DNA from: JBFMCU01 sp964428225
Lineage (GTDB): Bacteria; Planctomycetota; UBA1135; GCA-002686595
Reading direction: 5' to 3'
DNA: 64,000 nucleotides
Assembly (NCBI GenBank): GCA_964428225.1
Contig: CAYRXS010000001.1
Span: 1 to 64,000, forward strand
The notes under the pieces were generated by a model. It saw nothing but the letters and a program-made list of their open reading frames with translations. It was not told where the DNA came from and made no database searches. Of the stretch, positions 8,782 to 16,606 are shown one piece after another. A program made the position numbers and the translations under genes. The number at the start of each line of letters is the position of its first letter. Within the stretch, counting starts at the first letter, position 1.

Positions 8782-8803
8782 CGAGCGCGCGCGCGCGCGC
8801 TCG
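8782..8803. repeat. Perfect 22-bp palindrome containing (GC)8
   Basis: Positions 8782-8803 form a perfect palindrome: CGA and TCG arms enclosing 16 nt of strictly alternating G and C (8785-8800). Such alternating purine-pyrimidine tracts can adopt Z-DNA or a cruciform under negative supercoiling. It lies about 210 bp upstream of the dnaA promoter. Confidence 0.6.
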
Positions 8804-9010
8804 TCGGTCGAGAGAGCGTCTCCCGGCTCGGCATCACCGTGCGTGCGCGGCGAGCGTACGACCGGATCGTGCGCGCCGCGGATCGTGACGTCACCCGACG
8901 AGCAGGTCTCGCTCGTGGATATCCTGCGAAAACTCTCGCGACCGTCGCACGCAACGTGAGAACTGACCGACGCGTTGTGCAAGACTCATAAGAGATTGCT
9001 AAATCTCCCG

Positions 9011-9039
9011 TTGACGGTCTCGCCGGGTCGCCGTGTAAT
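9011..9039 (+). promoter_or_regulatory. dnaA promoter (sigma-70 type)
   Basis: TTGACG at 9011-9016 and TGTAAT at 9034-9039 are separated by 17 bp. Each hexamer matches the sigma-70 consensus at five of six positions, which is striking in such GC-rich DNA. The predicted transcript start is about 9046, leaving a 5' leader of about 210 nt to the dnaA ATG at 9257. Confidence 0.6.
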
Positions 9040-9256
9040 ACCTCCGCGTTGCGGGTGAGCGCGACGAGTGAACGTGTCCGCTCGTCTCGAGAGTCGAGCC
9101 CGCAGCCAAGGGAAAAAACGCGCATCGGGCACCGGGGGAGCTCGCCTCGCCTCGCTCGACGGCGCAAGGTGTCCGATCGGTTCACGATCTCGTTTCGCGG
9201 TAGCAGTCTGGAGTCCGCCGGCCTTCCGGCACGAACGAGCAGAGGGCGAAGAGCGC

Positions 9257-10834
9257 ATGCAGTCACCGGATTCTTCGGCCGTGGCCCGCTCCGATGCGGA
9301 GGCGCGCGCGACCTCGATCCACGATCCGGTGCAGCTCACCGAGCTCTGGTCCCTCATCCAGGAACGGCTGCGGTCGAAGCTCCGTCGCGAGCAGTTCGAG
9401 ACCTGGTTCACCCGCACGGCCCTCGCTCGCGTGGAGGAGGGCTGCGTGCACCTCGCGGTGCAGAACGGGTTCACACGGGACTGGCTCCGCAACTACTACC
9501 GCGCGGTGCTCGAGGAGGCCGTGGCGAGCGTCCTCGAGTCGCCTCACCGGATCGAGTTCGAGGTCGATCCGGAGCGGACCGCGGCCCCTCCGTCCCGGAC
9601 CGAGCCGCCGGGAGGCGGCGCCGGGGGAGCGTTCTCCGTGGTGAGCCGGGGATCCGCGGGTTCGCCCGACGGAGCGTCCACCTCTCGTGGCCCGGCGGGG
9701 CACTCCCGCAACGGGGCCGGGTCGTCCGGCGGACGGATCTCGTCGACCCCCGAGCGGGCCTTTCCCGCGGCGTTCGGGGACGACGGGCTGCTGCTCTCGA
9801 GCGACGTCACGCTGAACTCGCACTACCGCTTCGACAGCTTCGTCGTCGGGCCGTGCAACCGCTTCGCCCACGCGGCCTGCGTCGGGGTTTCGGAGAACCC
9901 GGGGCACATCTACAACCCCCTGTTCCTGCACGGCAGCGTCGGCCTCGGCAAGACCCACCTGCTGCAGAGCCTGTGCCACAGCATCCTCGAGCGGACGCCC
10001 GAAGCCCGGATCCTCTATCTCTCCTGCGAGACGTTCGTCAACCACTTCATCGGCGCGCTCGAGAACGGCGATCTGCACAAGTTCCGGACGAAGTACCGCA
10101 ACGTCGACGTGCTCGTCGTGGACGACATCCACATCCTGGCGAACAAGGAGCGGACCCAGGAGGAGTTCTTCCACACCTTCAACACGCTCTACAACGCCGG
10201 CAAGCAGATCGTGCTGTCGTCGGACAGCCCGCCGGTGGACATCCCCACCTTGCAGAACCGGCTCGTGTCCCGCTTCAAGTGGGGGCTCGTCACGGAGATC
10301 GAGATGCCCTGCTACGAGACGCGGATGGCCATTCTGAAGCGCAAGAGCCGGGAACGCGGTCACGAGCTGCCGGAGGACGTCGCTGCCCTCCTCGCCGAGA
10401 AGATCGACTCGAACATCCGCGAGCTCGAGGGAGCCGTGACGAAGGTGCTCGGCTACGCGAGCCTGAGCGGGCACGCCGTCACCTGCAGCCTGGTCCGCCA
10501 GTGCCTGCGAGAGCTGTTCCACGCCCGCAAGGGCCAGCCCTCGATCGAGGACATCATGGGCGTGGTGACGGAGCGGTTCGGCGTGAAGCTCTCCGACCTG
10601 CAGTCCCGCCGGCGCACGAACGCCATCGCCTATCCTCGCCAGATCGGGATGTTCCTGGCCCGCCGGATCACGCGCATGTCCCTGGAGCAGATCGGGGGCT
10701 TCTTCGGCGGTCGGGACCACTCGACCGTCCTCTACGGGGTCCAGAAGATCACGCGCCTGGCCAAGGAGGATCCCAGTTGCCAGCTCCTGCTCAGTGAGCT
10801 GACCGCGGAGCTCCGGGGGCCCTCGTCGTCCTGA
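9257..10834 (+). CDS. dnaA: Chromosomal replication initiator DnaA
   Basis: 525-residue AAA+ initiator that binds DnaA boxes and opens oriC. Domain I spans about residues 22-103 and the Gly/Ser/Pro-rich linker domain II about 104-178. The AAA+ core carries Walker A GSVGLGKT (226-233) and Walker B VLVVDD (285-290). Domain IV ends with the DNA-binding signature GGRDHST (484-490). The ATG at 9257 is preferred because recognisable domain I begins shortly after it. The frame stays open upstream to a GTG at 9068, just 20 nt after the predicted transcript start; using that would add 63 mostly basic, unconserved residues. The gene is followed by a 594-bp gap and then dnaN, the classic origin arrangement. 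Confidence 0.93.
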   Translation: MQSPDSSAVARSDAEARATSIHDPVQLTELWSLIQERLRSKLRREQFETWFTRTALARVEEGCVHLAVQNGFTRDWLRNYYRAVLEEAVASVLESPHRIEFEVDPERTAAPPSRTEPPGGGAGGAFSVVSRGSAGSPDGASTSRGPAGHSRNGAGSSGGRISSTPERAFPAAFGDDGLLLSSDVTLNSHYRFDSFVVGPCNRFAHAACVGVSENPGHIYNPLFLHGSVGLGKTHLLQSLCHSILERTPEARILYLSCETFVNHFIGALENGDLHKFRTKYRNVDVLVVDDIHILANKERTQEEFFHTFNTLYNAGKQIVLSSDSPPVDIPTLQNRLVSRFKWGLVTEIEMPCYETRMAILKRKSRERGHELPEDVAALLAEKIDSNIRELEGAVTKVLGYASLSGHAVTCSLVRQCLRELFHARKGQPSIEDIMGVVTERFGVKLSDLQSRRRTNAIAYPRQIGMFLARRITRMSLEQIGGFFGGRDHSTVLYGVQKITRLAKEDPSCQLLLSELTAELRGPSSS

Positions 10835-11428
10835 CCCGGACGGCCGCGGAGGGGTGCGGATCCGGGGTGGTCGAACGCCCCTCCCGGGGCATGGAGCGGT
10901 GTACATTTTCCGTGCCGTTCGCTACCATTCCCTGGGGCCGCCGAACGCCAGGAATCGCCCCGAATCCGGCGGTTTTAGGGTGGTTCGGTCTCCCTTGCGG
11001 GGCCTGCCGGGAGCCCCGGGGCAGGTCGCTCCGATCCTCCGCAGGCCAGCTCCGCGAGTTGTGGAATACCGTGGAGACACCTGCGGAGTTCCTCTGGAGG
11101 AAGGTGGACAAGTCCGAGTCGATGAACACTGCCGCCACACGCGCGAGAACCGCTGGGGAAAGCCGTGCACAGTTTCCTCCCCGCTGTCGGATTCTCCACG
11201 GCGCCCGGGTCGTTACCCCCACACCCGGTTTCCTCCCTAACTCCCGTGAGGATCGTGAGATCCGACGCCGCGGCTCCCGCGTTCTCCACGAATCCGCCCC
11301 GCCCTTATTAAGATGAAGATCATTTCTATCAGAGAGAGAAGAGCGGAACGCTCCCGGGCTCGGGGAGAGTTCCTGGCTCCTCTCCTCGAGCTTCCCTCCT
11401 CCTCCGTCAGCCCCTTGGACCCCTTCGC
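10835..11428. other. Candidate oriC in the dnaA-dnaN gap
   Basis: No gene is supportable here. The gap is rich in DnaA-box-like 9-mers. TGTGGAATA (11060), CGTGGAGAC (11070), TCTGGAGGA (11093) and GGTGGACAA (11103) recur at a 10-12 bp pitch. TGGGGAAAG (11154) is followed 11 bp later by CGTGCACAG. Inverted copies of TTCTCCACG lie at 11192-11200 and 11282-11290, and TTACCCCCA lies at 11213. The A/T-rich stretch at 11305-11330 could be the unwinding element. Location, motifs and AT island together fit oriC, though no box is a perfect TTATCCACA. Confidence 0.55.
11305..11330. other. AT-rich island, candidate DNA unwinding element
   Basis: A 26-bp stretch beginning TTATTAAGATGAAG and ending ATTTCTATC is about three-quarters A/T, surrounded by DNA that is mostly G/C. 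It sits on the dnaN side of the DnaA-box-like cluster and 100 bp before dnaN. It could serve as the origin unwinding element, as part of the dnaN promoter, or as both. Confidence 0.4.
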
Positions 11429-12538
11429 ATGAAAGTCCTCTGTGAACGTGAACGTCTCCGGGACGGACTGACCATCACCACCAGCGTCATTCCCGTCAAG
11501 AGCACTCGTCCCGCCGTCGAGAACGTCTGCCTGGTGGCCACCGACGACGCCCTCGAGCTCGTCGGAACCGATCTCGACGTGGCCGTGCGCTACCGCATCG
11601 AGGACGTCAAGGTGCACGAGCCGGGTACCGCCCTCGTGCCGGCCAGGGTCACCGCGGACTTCGTCCGCGACCTGTCGGGAGAGACCGTGAACCTCTCGAC
11701 CCAGGGCGACAGCTTCGTGATCGAGAGCGGAAGCGACCACTGCGAGCTCACCACGATCGATCCGGACGAGTATCCGGTCGTGGCCCGCTTTGCGGACGAC
11801 GGCACCTTCTCCATGCAGGCCGCGTCCTTCACGCGCCTCGTCTCCCGGACCAGCTTCGCGGCGGCGCGCGAGCAAGGGCGCTACGCCATGCACGGGATCC
11901 TCACGAAGGTCGAGAACGACAGCCTGCAGATGGTCGCCACCGACGGCCGCCGGCTCGCCGTCGCCTCCAATCCGATCGACTCGCAGGGCAAGAACGCCGC
12001 CGACGCGTCGCAGGCGATCGTGCCTGCCAAGGGCATGCAGCTGTTCTGCCGAGTCATCGACGATCCGCTCGAGCAGGTCAGGCTTCACTTCGGAGAGAAC
12101 CAGTTCGGCCTGAAGACCGCGCACGCCGAGGTCTTCGCGCGGCTCATCGACGGCGACTTCCCGCACTACAATGCCGTCGTACCCGCCTCGTGCGAGAACA
12201 AGGTGGAGGCGGACAAGGAGCTGCTCCATCAGAAGCTGAAGCTCGTGTCGAACGTGACGAGCACGGATACGCGGGCCGTGCGCCTGTCGCTGGACAAGAA
12301 GAGCCTGACGATCTTCGGCCGCTCCGCGGTCATGGGCGAGGCGACCACCAAGATCGAGGTGGACTATCACGGAAAGCCCGGAGACATCTCGTTCAATCCG
12401 GACTACGTCATCGATGGACTGAAGAACTGCGAGAGCGACACCGTCCGGCTCGAGTACAACGAGAAGACCAGCCCGGGCAAGTTCACGCTGGGCGAGAACT
12501 ACATCTACATCGTGATGCCGATCACGGTCGACGTCTGA
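11429..12538 (+). CDS. dnaN: DNA polymerase III beta subunit (sliding clamp)
   Basis: 369-residue sliding clamp; the dimer encircles DNA and tethers polymerase III. The three repeated clamp folds are recognisable. The ATDGRRLA block near residue 170 is the usual middle-domain marker, FPHYNAVVP lies near residue 246, and the protein ends with MPITV, matching the hydrophobic-pocket C-terminus (MPM/MPI-type) that binds client peptides. It follows dnaA and the candidate origin, and a DciA-like gene and gyrB come next in the same direction. Confidence 0.95.
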   Translation: MKVLCERERLRDGLTITTSVIPVKSTRPAVENVCLVATDDALELVGTDLDVAVRYRIEDVKVHEPGTALVPARVTADFVRDLSGETVNLSTQGDSFVIESGSDHCELTTIDPDEYPVVARFADDGTFSMQAASFTRLVSRTSFAAAREQGRYAMHGILTKVENDSLQMVATDGRRLAVASNPIDSQGKNAADASQAIVPAKGMQLFCRVIDDPLEQVRLHFGENQFGLKTAHAEVFARLIDGDFPHYNAVVPASCENKVEADKELLHQKLKLVSNVTSTDTRAVRLSLDKKSLTIFGRSAVMGEATTKIEVDYHGKPGDISFNPDYVIDGLKNCESDTVRLEYNEKTSPGKFTLGENYIYIVMPITVDV

Positions 12539-12635
12539 GCGAGTGAGGAAGAAGGCGCTTCTTCTTCGCCCGGACCGCCGTGCCTCGAGCGCGATCGATC
12601 CACGACACCGAAGGCAAGAGCAGGAGTCCGACGGG

Positions 12636-12956
12636 GTGAACCGCGTGCATGATCAGTCTCGGAAAGGTCCCAGCCCCATCGGGCATGCGATCAAGGCCTT
12701 TCTGCGCGACACGGGGCTGGGCGCGCGGCCCCGGGACATGCGCGTCTTTCAGGCCTGGAAGGACGCGGTGGGGGACGAGCTCGCGCAGCGTGTCGTTCCC
12801 GTTCGCTATCGAGACGGCGAGCTGACCGTGGAGGTCGAGTCCACCGTTCACCTGCAGGAGTTGAAGAGCTTCACCGGCGAGGGGTACCGGCGCGAAGCCA
12901 ACGCGAGGCTGGGAAACGAGGCCATCCGAAAACTGGCCTTCAAGTTGAGAAGCTGA
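12636..12956 (+). CDS. DUF721 (DciA-like) helicase loader candidate
   Basis: 106-residue protein of the DUF721/DciA family. DciA loads the replicative helicase in many bacteria lacking DnaC. The conserved IGHAIKAFLRDTGLG opening, the MRVFQAWKDAVGD block and the VPVRYRDGELTVEVES strand pair are visible. The GTG at 12636 is chosen because AGGAG (12622-12626) precedes it by nine bases and the domain starts soon after; an in-frame GTG at 12543 would add 31 unconserved residues. The position between dnaN and gyrB is the usual place for this family. Confidence 0.75.
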   Translation: MNRVHDQSRKGPSPIGHAIKAFLRDTGLGARPRDMRVFQAWKDAVGDELAQRVVPVRYRDGELTVEVESTVHLQELKSFTGEGYRREANARLGNEAIRKLAFKLRS

Positions 12957-12958
12957 GA

Positions 12959-15412
12959 ATGAAGGAAGAGAAGACTCCCAACGGAGGCTACGACGCCGAG
13001 TCGATCACCGTTCTGGAAGGCCTGGAGGCCGTCCGGGTACGGCCGGCCATGTACATCGGCGACACGGACGTGCGCGGTCTGCACCACCTGATCTGGGAGG
13101 CCGTGGACAACTCCATCGACGAGGCGCTCGCGGGGTTCGCCACGAGCGTGGGGGTCACCATTCGCCTGGACGGCTCGGTCTGCATCCGGGACGACGGGAG
13201 GGGAATCCCCGTGGACTCCCACCCCACGGAGGGAATCCCCGCCGTGGAGGTCGTCCTCACCCGCCTGCACGCGGGCGGCAAGTTCGACAAGAGCTCCTAC
13301 AAGGTCTCGGGCGGGCTGCACGGCGTCGGGGTTTCCTGCGTCAACGGGCTGTCGAAGTGGCTGAAGGTCACCGTCTGCTGCGACGGGAAGATCCACGAAA
13401 TGGAGTTCGAGCGGGGCGTCACGACCCGGAAGCTCGAGGTCACCGGAACCACGGACAAGACCGGAACCGAGGTCGTGTTCCTTCCGGACGACCAGATCTT
13501 CTCGACGACGGAGTTCGCCTACGAGATCGTGAGCAAGCGGCTGCGGGAGACGGCGTATCTGATGGGGTCACGAGGCGTGTCGATCACGCTGGAAGACGAG
13601 CGCACGGGACAGCGCGAGGTCTTCGAGTACCCCGACGGCCTGCGCGACTTCGTGAAGCATGTCAACAAGAACAAGGAAGCGCTTCACCCGGAGATCATCC
13701 ACTTCATCCGCACCGTGCCCTCGACCGAGGATGCAGAGCAGGAGTACGTGATCGAGGTCGCCATGCAGTACACGGATTCCTACCAGGAGTCCGTGTTCAC
13801 CTTCGCCAACAACATCAACACCCCCGGTGGGGGAACGCACCTGGCGGGATTCCGATCCGCGCTGACGCGTACGCTCAACAACTACATCCGCAAGGCGAAG
13901 CTGCTCAAGGACGGTCAGACTCCGCCGGGAGGAGACGACTTCCGCGAGGGGCTCACCGCGGTCATTTCCCTGGCCGTTCCCGAGCCGCAGTTCGAAGGGC
14001 AGACCAAGGACAAGCTGGGGAACCGGGAAGCCCAGGGGCTGGTCGAATCGGTGGTCGGGGACAGCCTGTCCTCCTACCTCGAGGAGAATCCCGCGCCCGC
14101 GAAGGCGGTCGTGCAGAAGGCGATCAGTGCGCAGCAGGCTCGCGAGGCCGCCCGGAGGGCCCGGGACCTGGTGCGACGCAAGTCCGCTCTCGCCAGCGGC
14201 GCGATGCCGGGGAAGCTCGCGGATTGTCAGAGCCGGGACTTCGAGGAGTCGGAGCTGTTCCTGGTCGAGGGCGATTCGGCGGGCGGCTCCGCGAAGGAAG
14301 GGCGTGACCGTCGCTTCCAGGCGATCCTGCCCCTGAAGGGCAAGATCCTGAACGTCGAGAAGGCCCGGCTCGACAAGATGCTCGCGCACTCGGAGATCCA
14401 GACGATCATCTCCGCCCTCGGATGCGGGATCGCGGAGGAATTCGATCTGACACGACTGCGCTACGGCAAGACGATCATCATGACCGACGCGGACGTGGAC
14501 GGTTCGCACATCCGGACGCTGCTGCTGACCTTCTTCTTCCGCCACATGCGTCCGCTGATCGAGGCCGGACGACTGTTCATCGCCCAGCCGCCCCTCTACA
14601 AGGTCCGGATCAAGAAGCTCGAGCGCTACATCGGAAGCGATACGGAGCTGCGAGAGTTCCTCGTGGAGAACGGGCTGGGGTCCGTCACCGTGCGCGAGGT
14701 GGACCGGGAAACGGACCCTCGCGAGTGGAGCGGTGCGGAGCTTCGCGAGCTCGGTACCGACCTGCGTCACCTCGAGGACCTGTCCGAGAAGATCGTCCCC
14801 CTCTGGACGAACGTGGACTCCAGCCGGATCGTGCACGGCTGGGACGGGGAGTCGATTCCCGAGCACTGGGGGCAGACCAACGGCGAGGACCAGTTCTTCA
14901 TCACCAGCCGCGAGCTGCGCGACTTCCTCGAGCTGCAGAAGGGTCTCCTGTCGCCCGAGGAGGAGCTGAGGATCTGCACCGGCCCGGAAGGCGACATCTC
15001 CCGGGAGAAGGCCCACGTCGCCACCTGCCACCTCAGCCACCGCACGGAGCTCCAGGAGGTGCTCGAGCGGCTGGAGACGCGCGGGCTGCGGTTCCGCGGC
15101 GGCGGGCACTGGGAAGTAGTTTCGGGGAGGACGACCACGGTGGTGCGGGACGTCCTCGCCCTGGCCCGGGAGCTGCGCCAGGGCGCGCAGTCGGAGATGG
15201 AAGTCCAGCGCTACAAAGGTCTTGGGGAGATGAACCCCGGGCAGCTCTGGGAATCGACGATGGACCCCGACACGCGTCGCCTGTACCTGGTGCGACTCGA
15301 GGACGAGTTCCGCGCCGACGAGATCTTCACCATCCTGATGAGCGCGGGGGTCGAACCCCGGCGCGAGTACATCGAGCGCCACGCGCTCGAGGCCACGAAC
15401 CTCGACGTGTAG
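12959..15412 (+). CDS. gyrB: DNA gyrase subunit B
   Basis: 817-residue GyrB. The GHKL ATPase domain includes EAVDNSIDEALAG and GLHGVGVSCVN. The transducer is followed by TOPRIM, with the catalytic Glu in EGDSAGG (E437) and the metal-binding DADVDGSH (D510, D512, D514). Between the TOPRIM core and the conserved QRYKGLGEMNP block lies an insertion of about 170-190 residues (about 555-745), as in E. coli-type GyrB and unlike the shorter Gram-positive form. It starts at an ATG just after the DUF721 stop. gyrA is not in the window. Confidence 0.95.
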   Translation: MKEEKTPNGGYDAESITVLEGLEAVRVRPAMYIGDTDVRGLHHLIWEAVDNSIDEALAGFATSVGVTIRLDGSVCIRDDGRGIPVDSHPTEGIPAVEVVLTRLHAGGKFDKSSYKVSGGLHGVGVSCVNGLSKWLKVTVCCDGKIHEMEFERGVTTRKLEVTGTTDKTGTEVVFLPDDQIFSTTEFAYEIVSKRLRETAYLMGSRGVSITLEDERTGQREVFEYPDGLRDFVKHVNKNKEALHPEIIHFIRTVPSTEDAEQEYVIEVAMQYTDSYQESVFTFANNINTPGGGTHLAGFRSALTRTLNNYIRKAKLLKDGQTPPGGDDFREGLTAVISLAVPEPQFEGQTKDKLGNREAQGLVESVVGDSLSSYLEENPAPAKAVVQKAISAQQAREAARRARDLVRRKSALASGAMPGKLADCQSRDFEESELFLVEGDSAGGSAKEGRDRRFQAILPLKGKILNVEKARLDKMLAHSEIQTIISALGCGIAEEFDLTRLRYGKTIIMTDADVDGSHIRTLLLTFFFRHMRPLIEAGRLFIAQPPLYKVRIKKLERYIGSDTELREFLVENGLGSVTVREVDRETDPREWSGAELRELGTDLRHLEDLSEKIVPLWTNVDSSRIVHGWDGESIPEHWGQTNGEDQFFITSRELRDFLELQKGLLSPEEELRICTGPEGDISREKAHVATCHLSHRTELQEVLERLETRGLRFRGGGHWEVVSGRTTTVVRDVLALARELRQGAQSEMEVQRYKGLGEMNPGQLWESTMDPDTRRLYLVRLEDEFRADEIFTILMSAGVEPRREYIERHALEATNLDV

Positions 15413-15420
15413 GGCCGGCG

Positions 15421-15437
15421 GATCTCCGCGGGAGATC
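15421..15437 (+). terminator. Terminator-like hairpin after gyrB
   Basis: A perfect 7-bp stem, GATCTCC (15421-15427) and GGAGATC (15431-15437), with a GCG loop lies nine bases past the gyrB stop. A G-rich stretch rather than a T-run follows, so termination efficiency is uncertain. Confidence 0.35.
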
Positions 15438-15567
15438 GCGCGGGGGGCGATCCTCGGCTTGACGGGGCTTTCCTTCGAGTTCCGATCGGGCCCGATCCGA
15501 TACAGGACCCGGTCCCGCGCCCATCTCGCGCGCGGACGGGGACGTGCGTCACCACGACGGAGCAACC

Positions 15568-16167
15568 GTGAAGAGCACCCAACGGCTGGACTATCATCGC
15601 TTCGCGGAGAGTCTCGTGGAGCGCGGGCTGGTGGAGCGGGACGTTCTGAATCACACGCTGCACCAGTGCTCGACAGCCGGGTCGCTCCTGCCCGAGCTGC
15701 TCGTCACCGAGGACCTGATCTCGGACTGGGAGCTGTCCTACGTCGTGTGCGAGCTCTATCACCTTCCCTTCGTCACGGTGGACGTGTACGAACCGTCCGA
15801 CGAGGCGCTCGAGGGGTTGAACCCGGAGTACCTGCGCCAGCACGGACTGGTTCCGCTGGATCGTTTCGGGAAGCTCCTGACGGTGGCCATGCCCGGGATC
15901 GTTCCCACGGAGATCCTCGAGGGGATTTCCCTGGAAGGCGGCGGCCGGATCCTGCCCGTCGTGGGGTCGGTGAACTCGAACCGTCGCTGGCTCATGGAGC
16001 ACCTGCCCCCGTCAACGATGCCCACCCCGCAGGACGCGATGTTCGCCGGCGTCGACCCGCTCGGCGAGGACGAATCCTGGACGAACGTGTTCGATGCGGG
16101 GGAGGAGGCGGTGCAGCTCGATCTGCAGGAGAACGTCGAGCCGGATCAGGCTTCCCCGGAAGAGTAG
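15568..16167 (+). CDS. MshEN (GspE N-terminal) domain protein
   Basis: 199-residue protein resembling the stand-alone N-terminal domain of type II secretion/type IV pilus ATPases (GspE/MshEN, the c-di-GMP-binding fold in some members). LVERGLVERDVLNHTLHQC, then SLLPELLVTEDLISDWELSYVVCELYHLPFVTV and YLRQHGLVPLDRFGKLLTVAMP follow the family pattern. The P-loop ATPase part is absent. The last 45 residues are acidic and not conserved. The GTG at 15568, with GGAG at 15559, is preferred over an in-frame GTG at 15544. Its 3' end overlaps the convergent tat gene by 22 bp. Its function is unknown; a regulatory or adaptor role is speculative. Confidence 0.6.
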   Translation: MKSTQRLDYHRFAESLVERGLVERDVLNHTLHQCSTAGSLLPELLVTEDLISDWELSYVVCELYHLPFVTVDVYEPSDEALEGLNPEYLRQHGLVPLDRFGKLLTVAMPGIVPTEILEGISLEGGGRILPVVGSVNSNRRWLMEHLPPSTMPTPQDAMFAGVDPLGEDESWTNVFDAGEEAVQLDLQENVEPDQASPEE

Positions 16168-16583
16168 GCGGACTCGTCTTCCGCGTCCTCCTCGCCCGTG
16201 CGCCGCTCGGCTTCCGGAGCGGGCGTCTCCGGAGAGTCCGCCTGGTCCTCGTCCGTCGTGACCGGCTCCTCGGCAGCAGGATCGGTCTCGGAGTGGTCCT
16301 CGAGGTGACGCATGTATGCCGCGGGAGTAGACGCCGTCGGGGTACCCAGGGGATCCACGACCTTCGCTTCCTGCTCGATGTCCCGGAAGGAGCGACGGAT
16401 GTCCCGGACGTCGCGATCGATTCCCGTCTCGCGCCGGATGTCGTCCACGGTCCGGCGGACACGCCGGAGCTGCCCGAAGAGGCGACCGGCGACCTCGGGC
16501 AGGTTCTTGCCGAAGATCAGGACCGCGACCACCGCGATGACGACCATCTCGCCGAGATCGAGATTCCAGAGGAAGGCCAACAT
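16146..16583 (-). CDS. tatA: TatA/TatB family twin-arginine translocation protein
   Basis: 145-residue TatA/B-type protein. A single N-terminal membrane helix (about residues 8-24) contains the family signature EMVVIAVVAVLIFGKNLPEVA. An amphipathic helix follows (GRLFGQLRRVRRTVDDIRRE), and then an acidic, disordered tail of about 70 residues. It would take part in moving folded proteins across the inner membrane. The long tail is more TatB-like, so the subtype is unsettled. It is the last gene of the minus-strand kdsD-kdsC-lptD-like run, 23 bp after the large gene. Confidence 0.8.
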   Translation of the reverse strand: MLAFLWNLDLGEMVVIAVVAVLIFGKNLPEVAGRLFGQLRRVRRTVDDIRRETGIDRDVRDIRRSFRDIEQEAKVVDPLGTPTASTPAAYMRHLEDHSETDPAAEEPVTTDEDQADSPETPAPEAERRTGEEDAEDESAYSSGEA

Positions 16584-16606
16584 GGTGGAGGATTCTACCC
16601 TTTCGC

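Larger units (their letters stand above)
8603..9256. other. 654-bp non-coding region upstream of dnaA
   Basis: No supportable gene lies between bshA and the chosen dnaA start. The region holds a GC-alternating palindrome (8782-8803) and a strong-looking promoter (9011-9039), followed by a leader of about 210 nt. The 8690-9010 part is richer in A/T than its surroundings and full of short CGTGAG/GTGAAC-type motifs. I do not see a convincing DnaA box cluster here. Confidence 0.6.

Noticed and set aside
8689..8982. A 97-codon minus-strand frame in the region upstream of dnaA
   Set aside because: Ser/Arg-rich chance translation through a palindromic regulatory region with no ribosome-binding site.
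15459..15506. TTGACG after gyrB as a promoter for the MshEN gene
   Set aside because: The nearest -10-like sequence is more than 30 bp away.
13568..15565. A 665-codon minus-strand open frame over gyrB
   Set aside because: GyrB on the plus strand is certain; the antisense protein has no known motifs.
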